From positions 7,378,001-7,442,000 of the forward strand of contig JAWNGF010000001.1 in assembly GCA_037039685.1 (NCBI GenBank): a DNA stretch of 64,000 nucleotides. The letters are read 5' to 3'. Numbering within the stretch: position 1 is the first letter of the stretch; each line of letters starts with the position of its first letter. This document shows positions 37,250-49,900 of the stretch, one piece after another. Position numbers and translations under genes: made by a program. The notes beneath the pieces were generated by a model that ran no database searches, was not told the DNA's origin, and saw only the letters and a list, made by a program, of their open reading frames with translations. This stretch comes from Ceratobasidium sp. AG-K (Eukaryota; Basidiomycota; Agaricomycetes; Cantharellales; Ceratobasidiaceae).

Positions 37250-39530
37250 ATGTTCCTGAAATGCCCTGCTTCTCCTGAAGAGCTAGCCACTGTTCTCACT
37301 GCAGCTGTTAGGATCGCCTATCTTCTCAAACATCTGCTCGAGACTCGAAAGCCGGCACTTCCCCCCGGACCTCGGCGCCTGCCACTCATAGGCAATTTGT
37401 TGTCGTCATCTCGTTCAAAAGAGCACATCGTTTTTGCCGAACTGAGCAAGGAGTTCAATATTATGGACTTCGAAAAGCCTGGGCCGGAACACAGGCTCAA
37501 CTTCAGCTTATTGGTGATATTGTTCCTCGTCCGTGCCTGTGCAGACAATCATTGTCCTCAACTCCGCTACAGTGGCATTTGAACTACTCAATAAGCGTTA
37601 ACCAATATACTCGGGTCGGCCCAATATACCCGTTCTCATGGACGAGGACTTTTGTGTAGTGCATGCGCTGCTATTCGGGTCCCACACTGACGGCTTCAAT
37701 CGAACCCTTAGATTAGCTTGGGGTAGGAGCGTTTTGCTTAATAGCTGCAAATATCGATGGAGAAGTGTTCGACGCATATTGCACGAGTCCTTACACAAGG
37801 GAGCAATTTCACAATACTACTCCGGCCAGGGGAAACAAATTCATGCACTCGCAAAACGACTCGTTGACACACCGTCGACATTAAAGAGTTTTGTGGATGG
37901 GGTTGCATGGTGAGCGCTGTTTGTTTTCCGTTTTGTATCACGTAGTTCTAACAATTTCCAAACTGGGTTGGTACTGCCTGCGTTGATTCTAAAGTGCGGT
38001 TGGAGCGGTAATTGCACAAGCAACATATGGATATACACCCCAATCAATTGGTGACAAGTGGTTAAGCGGTGTGCGCGGGGCAACTGAGCACGTCGACAAA
38101 GCTTCGCTTCCCACATGTATGCAGAGTGGACAATATTTTAGAAGCGAAACTTAACTCGCTACCAAAACAGGATTTGCAGTCAATTTGATACCCGCTCTCA
38201 AAAATGTACCAACGTGACTTCCTGGCGGAGAATGAAGGAGCGTGGTCAATGAGTGGCGGAAGTATAAAGAATACATCGCCTCCGCGCCGTGTGAATGGAC
38301 AAAGGAACAAATTGTGAGGTTTGAATGCTTTGGTTGAATGTATGTCATAATTCGAGTTATCACGTACCAGCGAAACGGCACAGCATGCCCATCCATTGTT
38401 CACAAGCTACTATCAACCTTCCCGGTATACGCCCCCAATAATGAAGACGACTTGCATATCAAACTCATGTCGGCGCCCCTCTTTGGCGGCGAGTCCCTGT
38501 GATTGCTAGCCACGTTACTCAAAAGCTAACGTGTCTTATAGCGGCCAGTCATACAGTAAGTAGATATATGCTCTACGGTACTTACTTTATCCATTGGGGG
38601 CGTCTGGGCTACGACAGTCTATCGCATACGCCCAGTTCTTTCTCCTGGCAATAATGATTTATCCTAAGGTAGCCGTAAAAATTCAAGCCGAACTCGACAA
38701 TTTGCTTGGTGATGCGGAGCGCATATGCATGCCAACCATGAAGGATTACGAGGACCTGTCATATGTACGAAACACAGTTCTAGAACTCCTGAGGTGGCAA
38801 CCCGTCCTCCCGTTAGGTAAGTCCAACTGGGTGAACGAAGGTGTACATGTTAGATAGTCATGCCTCAATTTCAGGCGTACCACATACTGCAATGGAAGAC
38901 GATACATTCCAAGCATATTACGTCCCAAAAGTATCTATCATGCAAGTGTCATGAGAGTGTCAAACAGTTGAGGAATGCAGCTAAATCCTTGCTCCTGGCC
39001 TAGGGAATACCTGGTACGGGGTTCATATATGAGACTAATCCCTTCCGTAAACGGGATGAGCTGACGGAATGGATTAGGGCTTTGTCCCGGGATGAATCCG
39101 TATACCCAGATCCAGAGCGCTTTGACCCCGACCGGTTCCGTGACTCCGCTATGCCTCGACAGCTTTTAGTTTGGTCACCGGTACGCTTCGATCTTTTCAA
39201 TTACCTACCTGTAAAACTTAACAGCTATTGTTGTTCAAAGCACTTGCGCGGGGAATCATTTTGCTGAAGCAAGCCTCTTCCTCATGATCTCCTCTCATGT
39301 ATATTTTCGACGTTCGCCATGCGGTGGACGAGAATGGGGGCGTGATACCGGCTGAGGCAAAAGTCGATTCTAATTCTCAATTGTCATGGTAGGCGTTTGT
39401 TAAAGTCATCTCGTCCGACCAACCCTGCTAACCCCATATGAAACGGTTAGTAAATCGGTGCCATTTTAATTTTCAATGCGCCCTCGATTTGACGCATACC
39501 AAAAGCTAGTGATGGAGCACGAAGGTTAGA
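37250..39530 (+). pseudogene. Cytochrome P450, degenerate tandem copy
   Basis: Homologous along its whole length to the intact P450 at 39768-42040. Retained pieces: anchor and hinge (LPPGPRRLPLIGNLL), ILHESLHKGAISQYY, AQFFLLA, ExxR helix (LELLRWQPVLPL), YPDPERFDPDRF and CAGNHFAEAS with the haem cysteine codon. Lesions: the first donor site is lost (GTATG in the paralogue, TTATG at 37461); one base is missing at about 37512-37520; an in-frame TAA stands at 37599-37601 where the paralogue has CGG-TCA; and the segment before the haem cysteine is frameshifted with a stop (about 39158-39180). Several independent lesions make this a true pseudogene rather than an assembly artefact. Confidence 0.88.
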
Positions 39531-39695
39531 TGCATATACGCGGGTAAAATGAGTACACGAATCCACATTTTTTTTGCCTTACTTGGCATATTGTGAAACC
39601 CTCATCATGCATGCGAATCAAATAATGAGCTTTTACTAAAAATGTGTACCGATTACTAAAGTCTACCAATCAGATTGAAGGAAGATCTATTCACC

Positions 39696-39701
39696 CACGT
39701 G
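39696..39701. promoter_or_regulatory. CACGTG upstream of intact P450
   Basis: CCCACGTGATC 67 bp before the start codon. A TATAAATT stretch follows at about 39709 and may be the TATA element. Confidence 0.42.
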
Positions 39702-39767
39702 ATCGCTGTATAAATTATGCTGCCTCATTGCCTTGGCTGATAAACTGTGCTACGCACATTCTCTATT

Positions 39768-42040
39768 ATGTTAGCGAACAGCCCTACGTCCACTCCAGCG
39801 CTAGCTACTATTTTAACGGCCGCCATCGGAGTTGCCTATGTCCTAAAGCACCTGCTCGAGTCTCGAAAGCCACCCCTCCCCCCCGGCCCCAACCGCCTCC
39901 CGCTCATAGGCAATCTCTTTTCGCTACCTCGCTCAAATGAGTATATCGCCTTTGCAGATCTGAGCAGGAAGCTTGAAAGTATGAAATTCGTCAGGCTGGA
40001 TAGGAGGGTGAACTCACACTAAGCTATTAGGTGACATTATTGCCTTGTCCGTACCTGGTCAAGCTATCATCGTCCTAAATTCGGCCAAAGCGGCATTTGA
40101 GCTATTGGATAAGCGGTCAGCTGTTTACTCTGGACGACCCAACATACCCGTTCTCATGGATGAGGACTTGTACGTACCTGTATTGTGGTCTGAGTACGAT
40201 GGCTAACGCCCCCGGTTGATCCTTTAGATTAGGTTGGGGTAAGGGTGTCACATTTAACAGCTATAACGATCGATGGAGACGTGATAGGCGCATGCTGCAC
40301 GAATCTCTACACAAGGGAGTAGTGTCGCAATATTACCCAGTCCAGGAAATGCATATTCATGCGCTCATGAAGCGGCTAGTCAGTACCCCATCGACATTGA
40401 AGAGCTTTGTGGATGAGATCGTATTGTGAGCCTGTTTGATTTACATTTTTTATTCCAGTGCTCTGACGTTGGTCTAACTGTGGGTGATGCCTCAACTAAT
40501 CATGAAGTGCGCTGGGAGCGGTGATTGTGCAAGCAACTTATGGCTATACGCCCGAATCACTGGACGACAAGTGGTTGAGCGACATTCGCGAAGCAACTGA
40601 GCATGCCGATAAGTCCTCTGTTCCCACAAGTACGGATAAATAGGACAACGTATTTGGATCTAATTTTAACTCGTTGGCGAAACAGGATTTGCGGCCAACC
40701 TCATGCCTGCGCTCAAACACGTACCAACCTGGCTACCCGGTGGAGGGTGGAAAAGCGTGATAAACGAGTGGCGGGAGCACAAGGAATTCATTACATCCGC
40801 ACCATATTTCTGGACAAAGGAGCAAATTGTGAGTGCCGATAGCTAAGGGCTATGACGATTACAATCCGAGCGATCACGGAATAGCGAAATGGCACGGCAG
40901 CTCCCTCTATCGTGCACAAGATACTATCAACATTCCCCGCGTACAACCCCGATGCAGAAGATGACTTACACATTAAACTTACATCGTGTATCCTGTTCGG
41001 AGGTAAGTACAACGAGACTTATCTGTTGTATCTCCACTAGGACTGACGTATTGTATAGCGGCCAGCCATACTGTAAGTAGTTCAATTCACGCTATAGTGC
41101 TCCCTCCAGGGACTCCGACACCTGTGTTGCGATAGTCTACTGCATACACCCAGTTTTTCTTACTAGCAATGGTGATCTACCCTGAGGTGGCCTCCAAAAT
41201 TCAAGCCGAACTCGATAGTGTCCTGGGCAATGCCGAGCGCATGCCAACAATGCAGGATTATGAGGACTTGCCATATGTGCAAAATACAATCCTGGAGCTG
41301 CTGAGGTGGCAGCCGGTTCTCCCACTAGGTAGATCGAGTTGAAAGTTGAATAAGAGGCTTGTTCATTGCGTCTTGTTTTCAGCTATCCCACATACCGCGA
41401 TGGAAGACGATATGTACCAGGGATATCGCATCCCGAAGGGGTCTATTATGTGAGCTAGCTCCAGATTAGTTTCACAAATCGATCAACCGAGCTGAAATTT
41501 TGGTTCTAGCATAGGAAATACTTGGTATTAACTTTGAATCCAAGACTAAGATATCAGTACACAAACAGAACTAATATGCCTAATCAGGGCCATTTCCCGG
41601 GATGAATCGATATACCCAGATCCAGAGCGTTTTAACCCCGACCGGTTTCTTGACTCCGCGGTACCCCCCTCGACGGCTTTCAGCTTTGGTCGTCGGTGTG
41701 TTTCATCGTTTACATCCAGTTTCCGTGTAGCTCAAAGGTCCTGTTTGGTTACAGTGCTTGTCCTGGGAATCATTTTGCAGAAGCAAGCCTCTTTCTCATG
41801 ATCTCCTCTTTGATGTATATTTTCAACGTTCGTCGCGCGGTGGATGAGAATGGAGAAGAAATACCGGTCGAAGCGAAAGTTGACTCTGAATCTCAAATGA
41901 CATGGTGAGTCTCAGTCAAACTATATCCCATTTATTACGTGTTGAGCGGAGCACACGATAGTAAACCAGCGCAATTCAAGTTTTCGATGAATCCTCGATC
42001 TGAGGCCCACAAAAAGTTGGCGATGGGGTACGAGGACTAG
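39768..42040 (+). CDS. Cytochrome P450 monooxygenase
   Basis: About 530 residues from roughly 14 exons, all in frame. N-terminal membrane anchor (LATILTAAIGVAYVLKHLL), hinge LPPGPNRLPLIGNLF, C-helix region DRWRRDRRMLHES, I-helix AASHTSTAYTQFFLLAM, ExxR as ELLR, PERF region YPDPERFNPDRF, and a perfect haem loop FSFGRRACPGNHF. It ends LAMGYED. The start was chosen because MLANSP aligns with MFLKCP of the degenerate copy. The I-helix acid-alcohol pair reads His-Thr instead of Asp/Glu-Thr; the pseudogene copy has the same change. Basidiomycete P450s of this general type act in secondary metabolism or detoxification; the substrate is unknown. No biosynthetic partner genes are nearby. Confidence 0.87.
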
Positions 42041-42979
42041 CTGCATATATGTGGGGGGGGGGGAGGTTCGCACTGGCACCTTGACATAACCTGCTTTGCG
42101 GCGGGTCCCTAGTTTCTTGATGATTGTGAATGGATCAAGTGCCGAAACGATGAATTAACTACGCGTATCAATCCGGTTGCATTGATTTGCACGCTTAAAA
42201 ATTTTAGTCAAACCCCAGTCGTATATATGCGTACCCCACTGGACGTCCCCAAATTTAACGAACCCCTACATGAATTGACTCGGGTCTTAACGGATAATGT
42301 CAACTCTATATTGCTTGGATGGCTACTTACCTGCAGTGCTTTCGATCCTCACAATAGATCTTTGGTCCAGTCGGGTCTCGGATGTGTCTACTGAATCCAT
42401 GGTGTGATCCAGCACTCGGTATCCCGCTGGCGTATCGTTTTTCTGTGCCCACGTTACCATTTCTACGCATTTTCACAGTGTCTCAGGCAAACTACATATT
42501 TATCGTCCACAAAAGAGGCAATATGGTACTTTCTCCGGCTAGGATCATTACCTACTAGTAAGTCGCTGTGTCACAATGTCCTTCTGTAGACATTATCTTT
42601 CCTCGGGCTTTCTCCATCCATTAGTCTGGACCCCAGTTCTTCCAAACAGATGGATTTCTCGGCTCCGCCGGTCCTCTAGATCTCTTCTATAGTTATGGCG
42701 GATAGTAGCATATGATTCGCGGTTGGCCGCCCCAACAGCCGGTGAACAACAACGCTGTAATTATCCCCACCCGGCCGTAGGCAACTGTCGCGATATCAAT
42801 ACACATAAGCGACTAAAAACGGATTGATTTGAATATTCATTCTAAAGACCACCGTGTGTTTGTTTGCATGTGAGGCTTGTCGCCCGGAGAAGGTTCGCCT
42901 TGCGCCAGTAAGTACCCCCAGCTATCCCAATAAACTAAGCTCTGCCGAGCTAAACCTGCAGAAAACGCTCACCAGAATC
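42041..42979. other. No gene seen
   Basis: It begins with a G10 tract at about 42052. There is no recognisable coding segment. Frames on the minus strand to the left of the kexin-like fragment do not continue into a protease domain. Confidence 0.45.
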
Positions 42980-43297
42980 CTAGAGTTCTCCACCTCGCTT
43001 CGATCTCGTTTTTGGTACCTGCACCTCGACCGACTTGACTCCCTCCAGGGATTTGAGAGCGTCAATAATCTTAGAACTTTCACCTCCGGAGCCTTCCCAC
43101 ACGTTTTTGGGGACCGAAAATATCTGGACGTCCTCGAGCTCTCCCACACGCCCTACATGCTGTACGTTGGAGCCCTGGATTGCGTCAGACGTGCGCGTTG
43201 CGAGTGTATTTGGAGTGGAAAAGTGAGGCGACTGGGGCGACAGAGTCACAGCCAAATAGGTGAATGCTGCGTAATCCAATCGCATAGGTGCGGACAT
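42980..43297 (-). pseudogene. Kexin-prodomain-like remnant
   Basis: A ~100-residue open frame resembles the prodomain of kexin/subtilisin-like proteases: AAFTYLAVTLSPQSP, then VGRVGELEDVQIFSVPKN, then LEGVKSVEVQVPKTRSKR. The last ends in a dibasic site like the autocleavage site of Kex2 proenzymes. No signal peptide is in frame, and no catalytic Asp/His/Ser domain follows on this strand within 1 kb. I read it as an orphan fragment. The family assignment rests on the GELED block and the terminal KR and is moderate at best. Confidence 0.35.
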
Positions 43298-43528
43298 TTA
43301 CTAGAGGTTAGTAAGAGGTATTGTCTCTCAGTTTGGGAGTGTTATATTAAAGCGAGTCAACGACATGCATTGTGGTGGATTGGCACGGGGCTGCCTGACC
43401 GGCTGACGTCATCAGAGGCTGGGTGAGTGCCCACATCAATTGTGGCTGTGATTTGTGCTGTGGTCGCAACCCTCTCACTTCCATAACGTCCCCCACAGAT
43501 TTCTCTCTGCTGGTCAGCTCTCTAAATA

Positions 43529-44297
43529 ATGCCTATCAGACGAGGTGGAAGTTTTCAAACGACGATTACCGGGACTGAGGTGGGTATCATGGACCCGAGG
43601 AACCAATCTGCAACGATTTTTCGCACTATCGCACGGCGACTGACCTATAGATACACCTGTAGTATCCTACCGCTCCTCCCTCGTCGACCCAACATCACGG
43701 GCATAAGATTCCCAAGATTGCTGGATCTTCCGGAGGTATGCTCCACGAATATACACAATTTGATACCACGACCCACCAAATTCAATAGGCTTTCTCGGTC
43801 TTGTAATTGGCCTGGGTGTACTTATCATCGCATGCTGCGCGGCCGTCTTTGTTCTGCTCAAGAAGCGCAAAGATCGCGGTGAGCCCTTGTGGCGCGCACG
43901 TAAATCAGTTGGTGATGGCACGTCAACATCGATGCTTGGCGGAAGGCACAAGGGGCGGGGTTGGGTTCGCACTGGGGATGACGATGACGATCACTTTGCG
44001 GGCGAAAACCGCGGGATTGGCCTATCGATGCCGAGGTCGCGCTCGCGTTCGCCTAATCCTCAGATGTACTCGAACCGCGACCTGGGCGTCTCAGCGTCCA
44101 CTGTCAAGCTTGAGGCTCCGCCTGGGCCCTACCCCGACGAATTCATCGCGCGAGACTCAATCGATAACTTGGTAGAGGCGCCAAAACACACTCATGGCCA
44201 GTACCACGGCGTCGAAGGACGGGATCACGAAGACACGAAATACTCCCCGACTTCACCTAGCTTTGAACGTGGGACTAGGTTCAGGGAGGGTATCTAA
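43529..44297 (+). CDS. Single-pass membrane protein, unknown function
   Basis: Three exons: MPIRRGGSFQTTITGTE, then a short Thr/Pro/Ser-rich exon (TAPPSSTQHHGHKIPKIAG), then the body. The body has one transmembrane helix (FLGLVIGLGVLIIACCAAVFVLL) followed by KKRKDRGEPLWRARKS. A ~140-residue polar tail contains GRGWVRTGDDDDDHF, an RSRSRSPNP stretch and Ser/Pro-rich sequence ending RFREGI. About 205 residues. Short Ser/Thr outside, basic stop-transfer, and a long acidic, phosphorylatable tail are typical of fungal type I/III membrane proteins of unknown role. The first exon could be longer if an upstream exon ends near 43500; no signal peptide was found. Confidence 0.55.
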
Positions 44298-45853
44298 CTC
44301 GGTCTACTCTTTGGCCTAGCTTTCGACTCAAGAGATGACCTCTGTCCCACATCTTCATCTTACTTGAATTTCTATATAACCTACTTGAGGCCTATATACT
44401 CATTTCGATGTCATGCTTGTAGTGTATTTTGGTGGAATGTGCGGATCTGAAGATAAATTGCTTTGATATTTCGAACGTCGCGTACATATGAGCCCACGGC
44501 CGGGCACCGAAGTAAAATTCATAATTGCCTTGAAATCAAATCAACGCTACGAATACTAAACTTATGGTCTTGCCTGTAGGATGCGCAGCCAGTACATGGC
44601 GAGCAATAGAGGTCTCCATAACTAGTATAACCCTCTTCAAATCAGGCATTGCCATTAAAATGACCATGCGAGCAACGTGATTGCAAGTCGCACGCGTAGT
44701 CATTCCGCAAGCCCCTAGTAAGTTGAGCATTATCACTTATCCGTTGAGTGAATGCTAGTGGATTTAGGTTTGCCTAGTACGAGTCAGGATCATCAGAGAT
44801 AACTGACGCGTGTCACATACGTTGACGTACTATCAAAAATTATCATAGGCATGTGTAAGTGAGTTGAACTACTCTTTGGCCCTAATGTTCTACGCAGACG
44901 TTTGGCCTTGGGTTACGGCAAGACATGCAAGTCGTATCAGCCGTAGCTGAAGTTAACACAAGCATTGAGGGGTTGGTAACTGGACTAGTTGTGAGCTTAA
45001 AGGACCAATTATCTCGGAGGACTGTGTGGACATCCGGCGAACATAACTGCGCCGTCATCTGTGGTTTGTCGTCGTAATGATATATGCACGCTCGGGTCAG
45101 ACTGGGTCGGAAGTGCGAGTCAGAAGTAGAAACACCTTCCCAGTAGAAATGCGTCCAGTCAACACAGTTGAGCGCTCGATGACAAGCGATAGTGTCCCTT
45201 CTACCCAGCCCAATATCCAATCTCCAACATCCTGAGATCTATTTTGCGTCGTAGCTACTAGTAGTACTGCAGGGATTTTTTGCAATCAAGAGACATGTTG
45301 TCATTTTTTTTTCGTAAATAGCAAACAGCCAAGATGGCATTCGGTAGACCTTGTAACAGAATGGCTGGAAGGTTATTATCGCGTCGGGTTTGACGGAATT
45401 GAATCCCACCGGCGGTAGTGTCAACTAGGTGGATCAACTCAGTGCAATGACCAGCTCAAATCAGGCATAGAGCGAAGAGAATAATCCCTAGGGTGTATTT
45501 AACGAAAGTATATATTGGCCGCTGATAAGTTGTATTTGTTGAATTTTGTCGAAGGCCCCAACGGTCACGTGGCTGAATGCGTAGCACGCCCCTCAATCAT
45601 CCACAGGTCAATGATGCTTCCCAAGCTTGATGCGTCTGGTGTTACTGCATAATTTGCGCATCAATCGTATGTTTCACGATCTAAAGGTTTGGATTACAAA
45701 AAATGAGCCAGGTGCGACAAATTCGCACCCCTAATCAGGTCGTTATGCCAGTAAATCATCAAAATAACTTAAGATCCAATAGAAAGACGTCTAAGACCAC
45801 ATAGGACTGAGGAATGGTATAGGAAGGGAGTACTAGCACTTGTATTCGTAAGC
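44298..45853. other. 1.5-kb intergenic stretch, no gene
   Basis: AT-rich sequence with no recognisable frame. A CACGTG at 45566-45571 has no nearby start codon. Nothing else seen. Confidence 0.5.
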
Positions 45854-46496
45854 CTATTCACAAATGTTATAACATATGTGCGTCGAGACGAGAGCCGAAC
45901 GCACCGATTGTTGGGATGGCCGTGGAGGTAGCCGAGGCTTCATGGCTGCATGAGTTACCAGCGCCATTGCCTCGGCGATAATGAAGGCTTGGTATTGATC
46001 TTCAATTTTGTCAAGTCCGCCCGCCTATCGTAAGCATTTAATGTCAACCAGCCCGACATGATAGCTAGTCAAAGCGAACACTTACACCTTGGTCGACACC
46101 AGTCGCTGCTTCGACCCCGGCGTTGAATGTCCCTTGCACATCGGAAGGCACGATGTCTATAATATCTGCTAAACCAAGGGTAGCTACGTATATTGTAAAA
46201 GCAATCGCCACAGGGACTACAACGTCGCGTCTTCTCTTCTCGTGTGGGGAGAGGAGCCGACAAGCAAGCTCAGCACGAATAATCCGAAGTTTTTGTTTAT
46301 GCGACCGAATCTTATAGGCTTTAAAGGCCCCGATAGGGAGCGCGGGTGGAGCCAAGGCACCCGCCGAGGCAGCCATACTCGCACCAGTGAGAGCAAGTGC
46401 GGTGACATAGGCAGCAATGGTGCGACGGTGAAGGATTTCATCGAGGATGAGCTTTTCGTTTGACCATGCCTTGCACTCGAATTCAAGACTGGGCAT
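45854..46496 (-). CDS. Small membrane-associated hypothetical protein
   Basis: Two exons, about 200 residues. Start MPSLEFECKAWSNEKLILDEILH. Then come a hydrophobic Ala/Gly-rich segment (YVTALALTGASMAASAGALAPPALPIGAF), a basic linker (KAYKIRSHKQKLRIIRAEL), a second hydrophobic segment (VVVPVAIAFTIYVATLGLADII) and a short polar tail. After a GT|GTAAGT intron the second exon reads GGLDKIEDQYQAFIIAEAM and ends CYNICE. Two membrane-spanning segments are likely. I do not recognise the family. An upstream exon around 46560-46600 (MANLDTIITL) is possible but cannot be joined in frame. It is divergent from REV1. Confidence 0.5.
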
Positions 46497-46821
46497 CTGT
46501 GAAGCGGAGGTATGGATGGAGCAGCCTTGGCACGCGTGGTACTTATGGGCTTGAGGGTAATAATCGTATCAAGGTTTGCCAATACAATTCCTGCGTCAAT
46601 GAGCCAGCTGCCAGCGGATCGCCGCGACGCGCGCGCAAATGGGCGGCTATGTCGAGGGTTACACGCCCACTGTCAGGTATGTGAGCACTTGCGAGTCACC
46701 ACGATGTACCGAAGCTAACCTTTATTCTACGCCTACAAACCAATATATACTATGGACGTTCCGCGGTCTGACATGATGTGCGGGTAATCGTCCAGATTCG
46801 TGAATCAGTCATCCGAGTTCG

Positions 46822-46852
46822 CACGTGACTTTTACGCCTTCAATCTCACGTG
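46822..46852. promoter_or_regulatory. Paired CACGTG sites before REV1
   Basis: Two perfect hexamers, 46822-46827 and 46847-46852, 25 bp apart, the nearer 76 bp before the REV1 start. They also face the divergent gene at 45854-46496. Confidence 0.42.
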
Positions 46853-46927
46853 ATTTTGTTATTCGTCTCTACCTTCACGCGCCAGTCTATGGCAGCATCT
46901 CTATGAATTTGCCAAGCTCACACCAGG

Positions 46928-49900
46928 ATGCCACAGACTTGTACATCGAGCCAGCACTCTAATACAATATTGGAAAAAACTGCCTCACAGTCCTCGGACT
47001 ATTTTGACGACGATCCCGAATTTGCCAGCGCTCTAGCGACACTAGACGAATCTGCGCTATTTGGATCACAACCCCTAGCTTGTGTCGATAACCTCGCTAC
47101 CACATCTGTTGGTCCTGATGGCGAAATTTTGAGTAGAGCTTCAAGCCAAAGTCGTAAACGGAGACGTTCACTTACGCCGGCCCACGACCAGGAAAACTCC
47201 CAAGAAGTTTCTGTGGACCAATCCAGGGCGGAAGATATTACCTCAGCTTTCGAGCTGTCTACTCCAAACTCTACATCTCGTTCGCTTTTCCTGACGGCTG
47301 ATAACGGTACTGTTCAGTCCCCCGACACCTATAATGCATCGAGATTTGGGGGGCTCGGTGATTACAAAAGAAGAAAGCGAGCAAAGTTGCAAAACCAGAA
47401 TGCAGGTCTTAGTTCACCGGACAAGCGAGCGTCTCAAAGCTTATTGTTCAAATCACTAGCCATTTATGTGAGTTTCAGAACCGCATATTTGTATCCTACT
47501 AATGCCCGACATAGATTACTGGGCGTACAAACCCGTCGCTTCAAGTATTGAGAGCCTTAATAGTCCAGCATGGAGGTCAATATCATGCCTATCTTGATCG
47601 GAAGGACTTGGTGTAAGCACTGAGATCCCGTTGTACCAGTGACTGGCTGACTGTGATGTGTGTTTCCTTCCAGGACGCACGTTGTCACAAGTAACCTCAC
47701 CCCAGCGAAAGCTCTGGAGTTCAAACACATGAAAGTCGTCCGTCCTGACTGGCTGGTGGATAGTGCTGCAAGAAATAAATTATTACCTTGGTCAGACTAC
47801 AGATGGACTCAGAGCGTCAATTCGCGAACCCAAACTCTAACTCTAGGAACCCCCGCCCTCCTTGCGTCGATTCAGACTTCAGGAAGTTCGTCGTGTACTC
47901 CCGTACGGGATAGCACACTCGACTCGCCATCAAAGCCGAGTTCTAAGAGCGTAACCGAGCTTCCCAGCCTTGCACGGGATGTTACACAGAGAGGAGAAGC
48001 TGTATTGCTATCATCTCAGCCACTCACACCGCCGACCATTGTGGCTTCACCTCCGGAGCCGATTGTAGTTACTTCATCCCGCGCCTTAGCCCATTCGTTT
48101 CCTGCCCCTGCTCCTGCGGAATCCTCACGCGCGGCATATGCAATCCACAAAACGAACCCCGAAGCCGAGCGGCTCATGGAATCGGCAGAATGGAGGGAAA
48201 CACACACGTCCGCATCCGGTGAAGCGTTTATCCAAGGCTACTACCAACACTCGCGATTACACCATTTGTCCAAATGGAAATCTGAGCTTCGGGCTCTGGT
48301 TGCAAAAGCCCAAGAGGACGCCGAGGCACAGATTTCTCAAACTGAATCTCTGGTTATGTCCAGCATGTCCAACGTGGATTCTCGACAGAGGGATAAAGGC
48401 AAGAGTCGGGCGAGAGAGCGAGTTGTCATGCATTGTGACTTTGACTCGTTTTTCGTCGCTGCCGGATTGGTTGCGAGGCCCGAACTCAAAGACAAGCCGG
48501 TGGTCGTGTGTCATGCGTCGGGGAAAGGTGTCTCCCATAGTACGAGCGAGGTTGCGAGTGCGAGCTATGCCGCTCGGGCCTTTGGGGTAAAAAATGGGAT
48601 GAGGTGAGTGAATTTAAAGTCCAGTTTAATTTCGACTAAATTATTTGCCCAGTTTGGGTCAAGCGCGGAAGCTCTGCCCTGAGATTCAGACAATCCCGTA
48701 CGAGTTTGAGCGGTAAGCGGCATGTGGATGTGCATTGTCATTCAATTAATCAAACTATACACAAGATACAAGGAACTCTCTCTCAAGTTTTATACCATCC
48801 TTATGTCTCTCGCCGACGATCTACAAGCTGTGTCAGTAGACGAAGCCTTGATTGATGTAAGCAGTGCTGTCGAGAGCCTTAGACTTCAAGCCATTGAAAC
48901 CGGCCAAATGCAATCTGAACTCTATGAAATACGAATGGCCGAGCGTATTCGGGATCGAGTCCGTGCTGAGACCGGATGTGAAGGTGAGTGGATAAACTAT
49001 ATTACTCGCAACCAAAGCTGACCGTCGATAGTGAGCATCGGAATTGGCCCGAATATAATGCTTGCTCGTCTCGCAACAAAACGAGCAAAACCTGCTGGCT
49101 CATTTTATCTCTCCTCCAACGATGCCCCTGCTCATATTGCCGAGCTGGACATAGTTAACTTGCATGGTTTTGCTGGTGCCGTTAGGGACAAAGCCTTAAC
49201 GAGTTTCGGGACCAGCAAACTCGGGGATTTGTCTAAGTATAGCAAAGGAGTTTTGCAGCAAGCTCTCGGTGATAAAAGTGGGGAACGGATATGGAATGCG
49301 ATTCGGGGGACTGACAATCGCTTGTTGGAGAGTGACAAGCCAAGAAAGTCTGTGTCAGCCGACGTTAATGTAAGTGTGCTAACAGCCGTTACTGAGGACA
49401 AGAACTAACCATTTCCTAAAGTATGGAATTCGCTTCGACAACAACGAGCATGCAGAGCAATTTATCTATGGACTTGCGAGAGAAGTTTCAGAACGCTTGA
49501 AAGGGATTAACAGGCAAGGACGCACCCTGACCCTGAAGATCATGAAACGTCACCCCGATGCACCCAGGGAGGCGCCCAAGGTACGAAGACCGCCGCATTA
49601 TCTACAAAAATTCATTTACGATATCCTCCTGATAGTTCATGGGCCACGGCAAGTGTGAAACGTTCAATAAAACATGCTCGATTTCCGGCATTCGAGGCTC
49701 TGCAACTGATGACCCAGACGTCATTGGGCGTGAAGCTTGGAAGCTCCTTCACTCAATGCGATTCGACCCGACCGAACTTCGAGGAATTGGGATTCAAATC
49801 CAAAAACTTGAGGACGCACACAAATCATCCACATCTGGGGGGGCCTCCAATGGACAACTAGCTAGGCGGTTTCAGCAGGCTATCGAGAAGGCCGGTGTTG

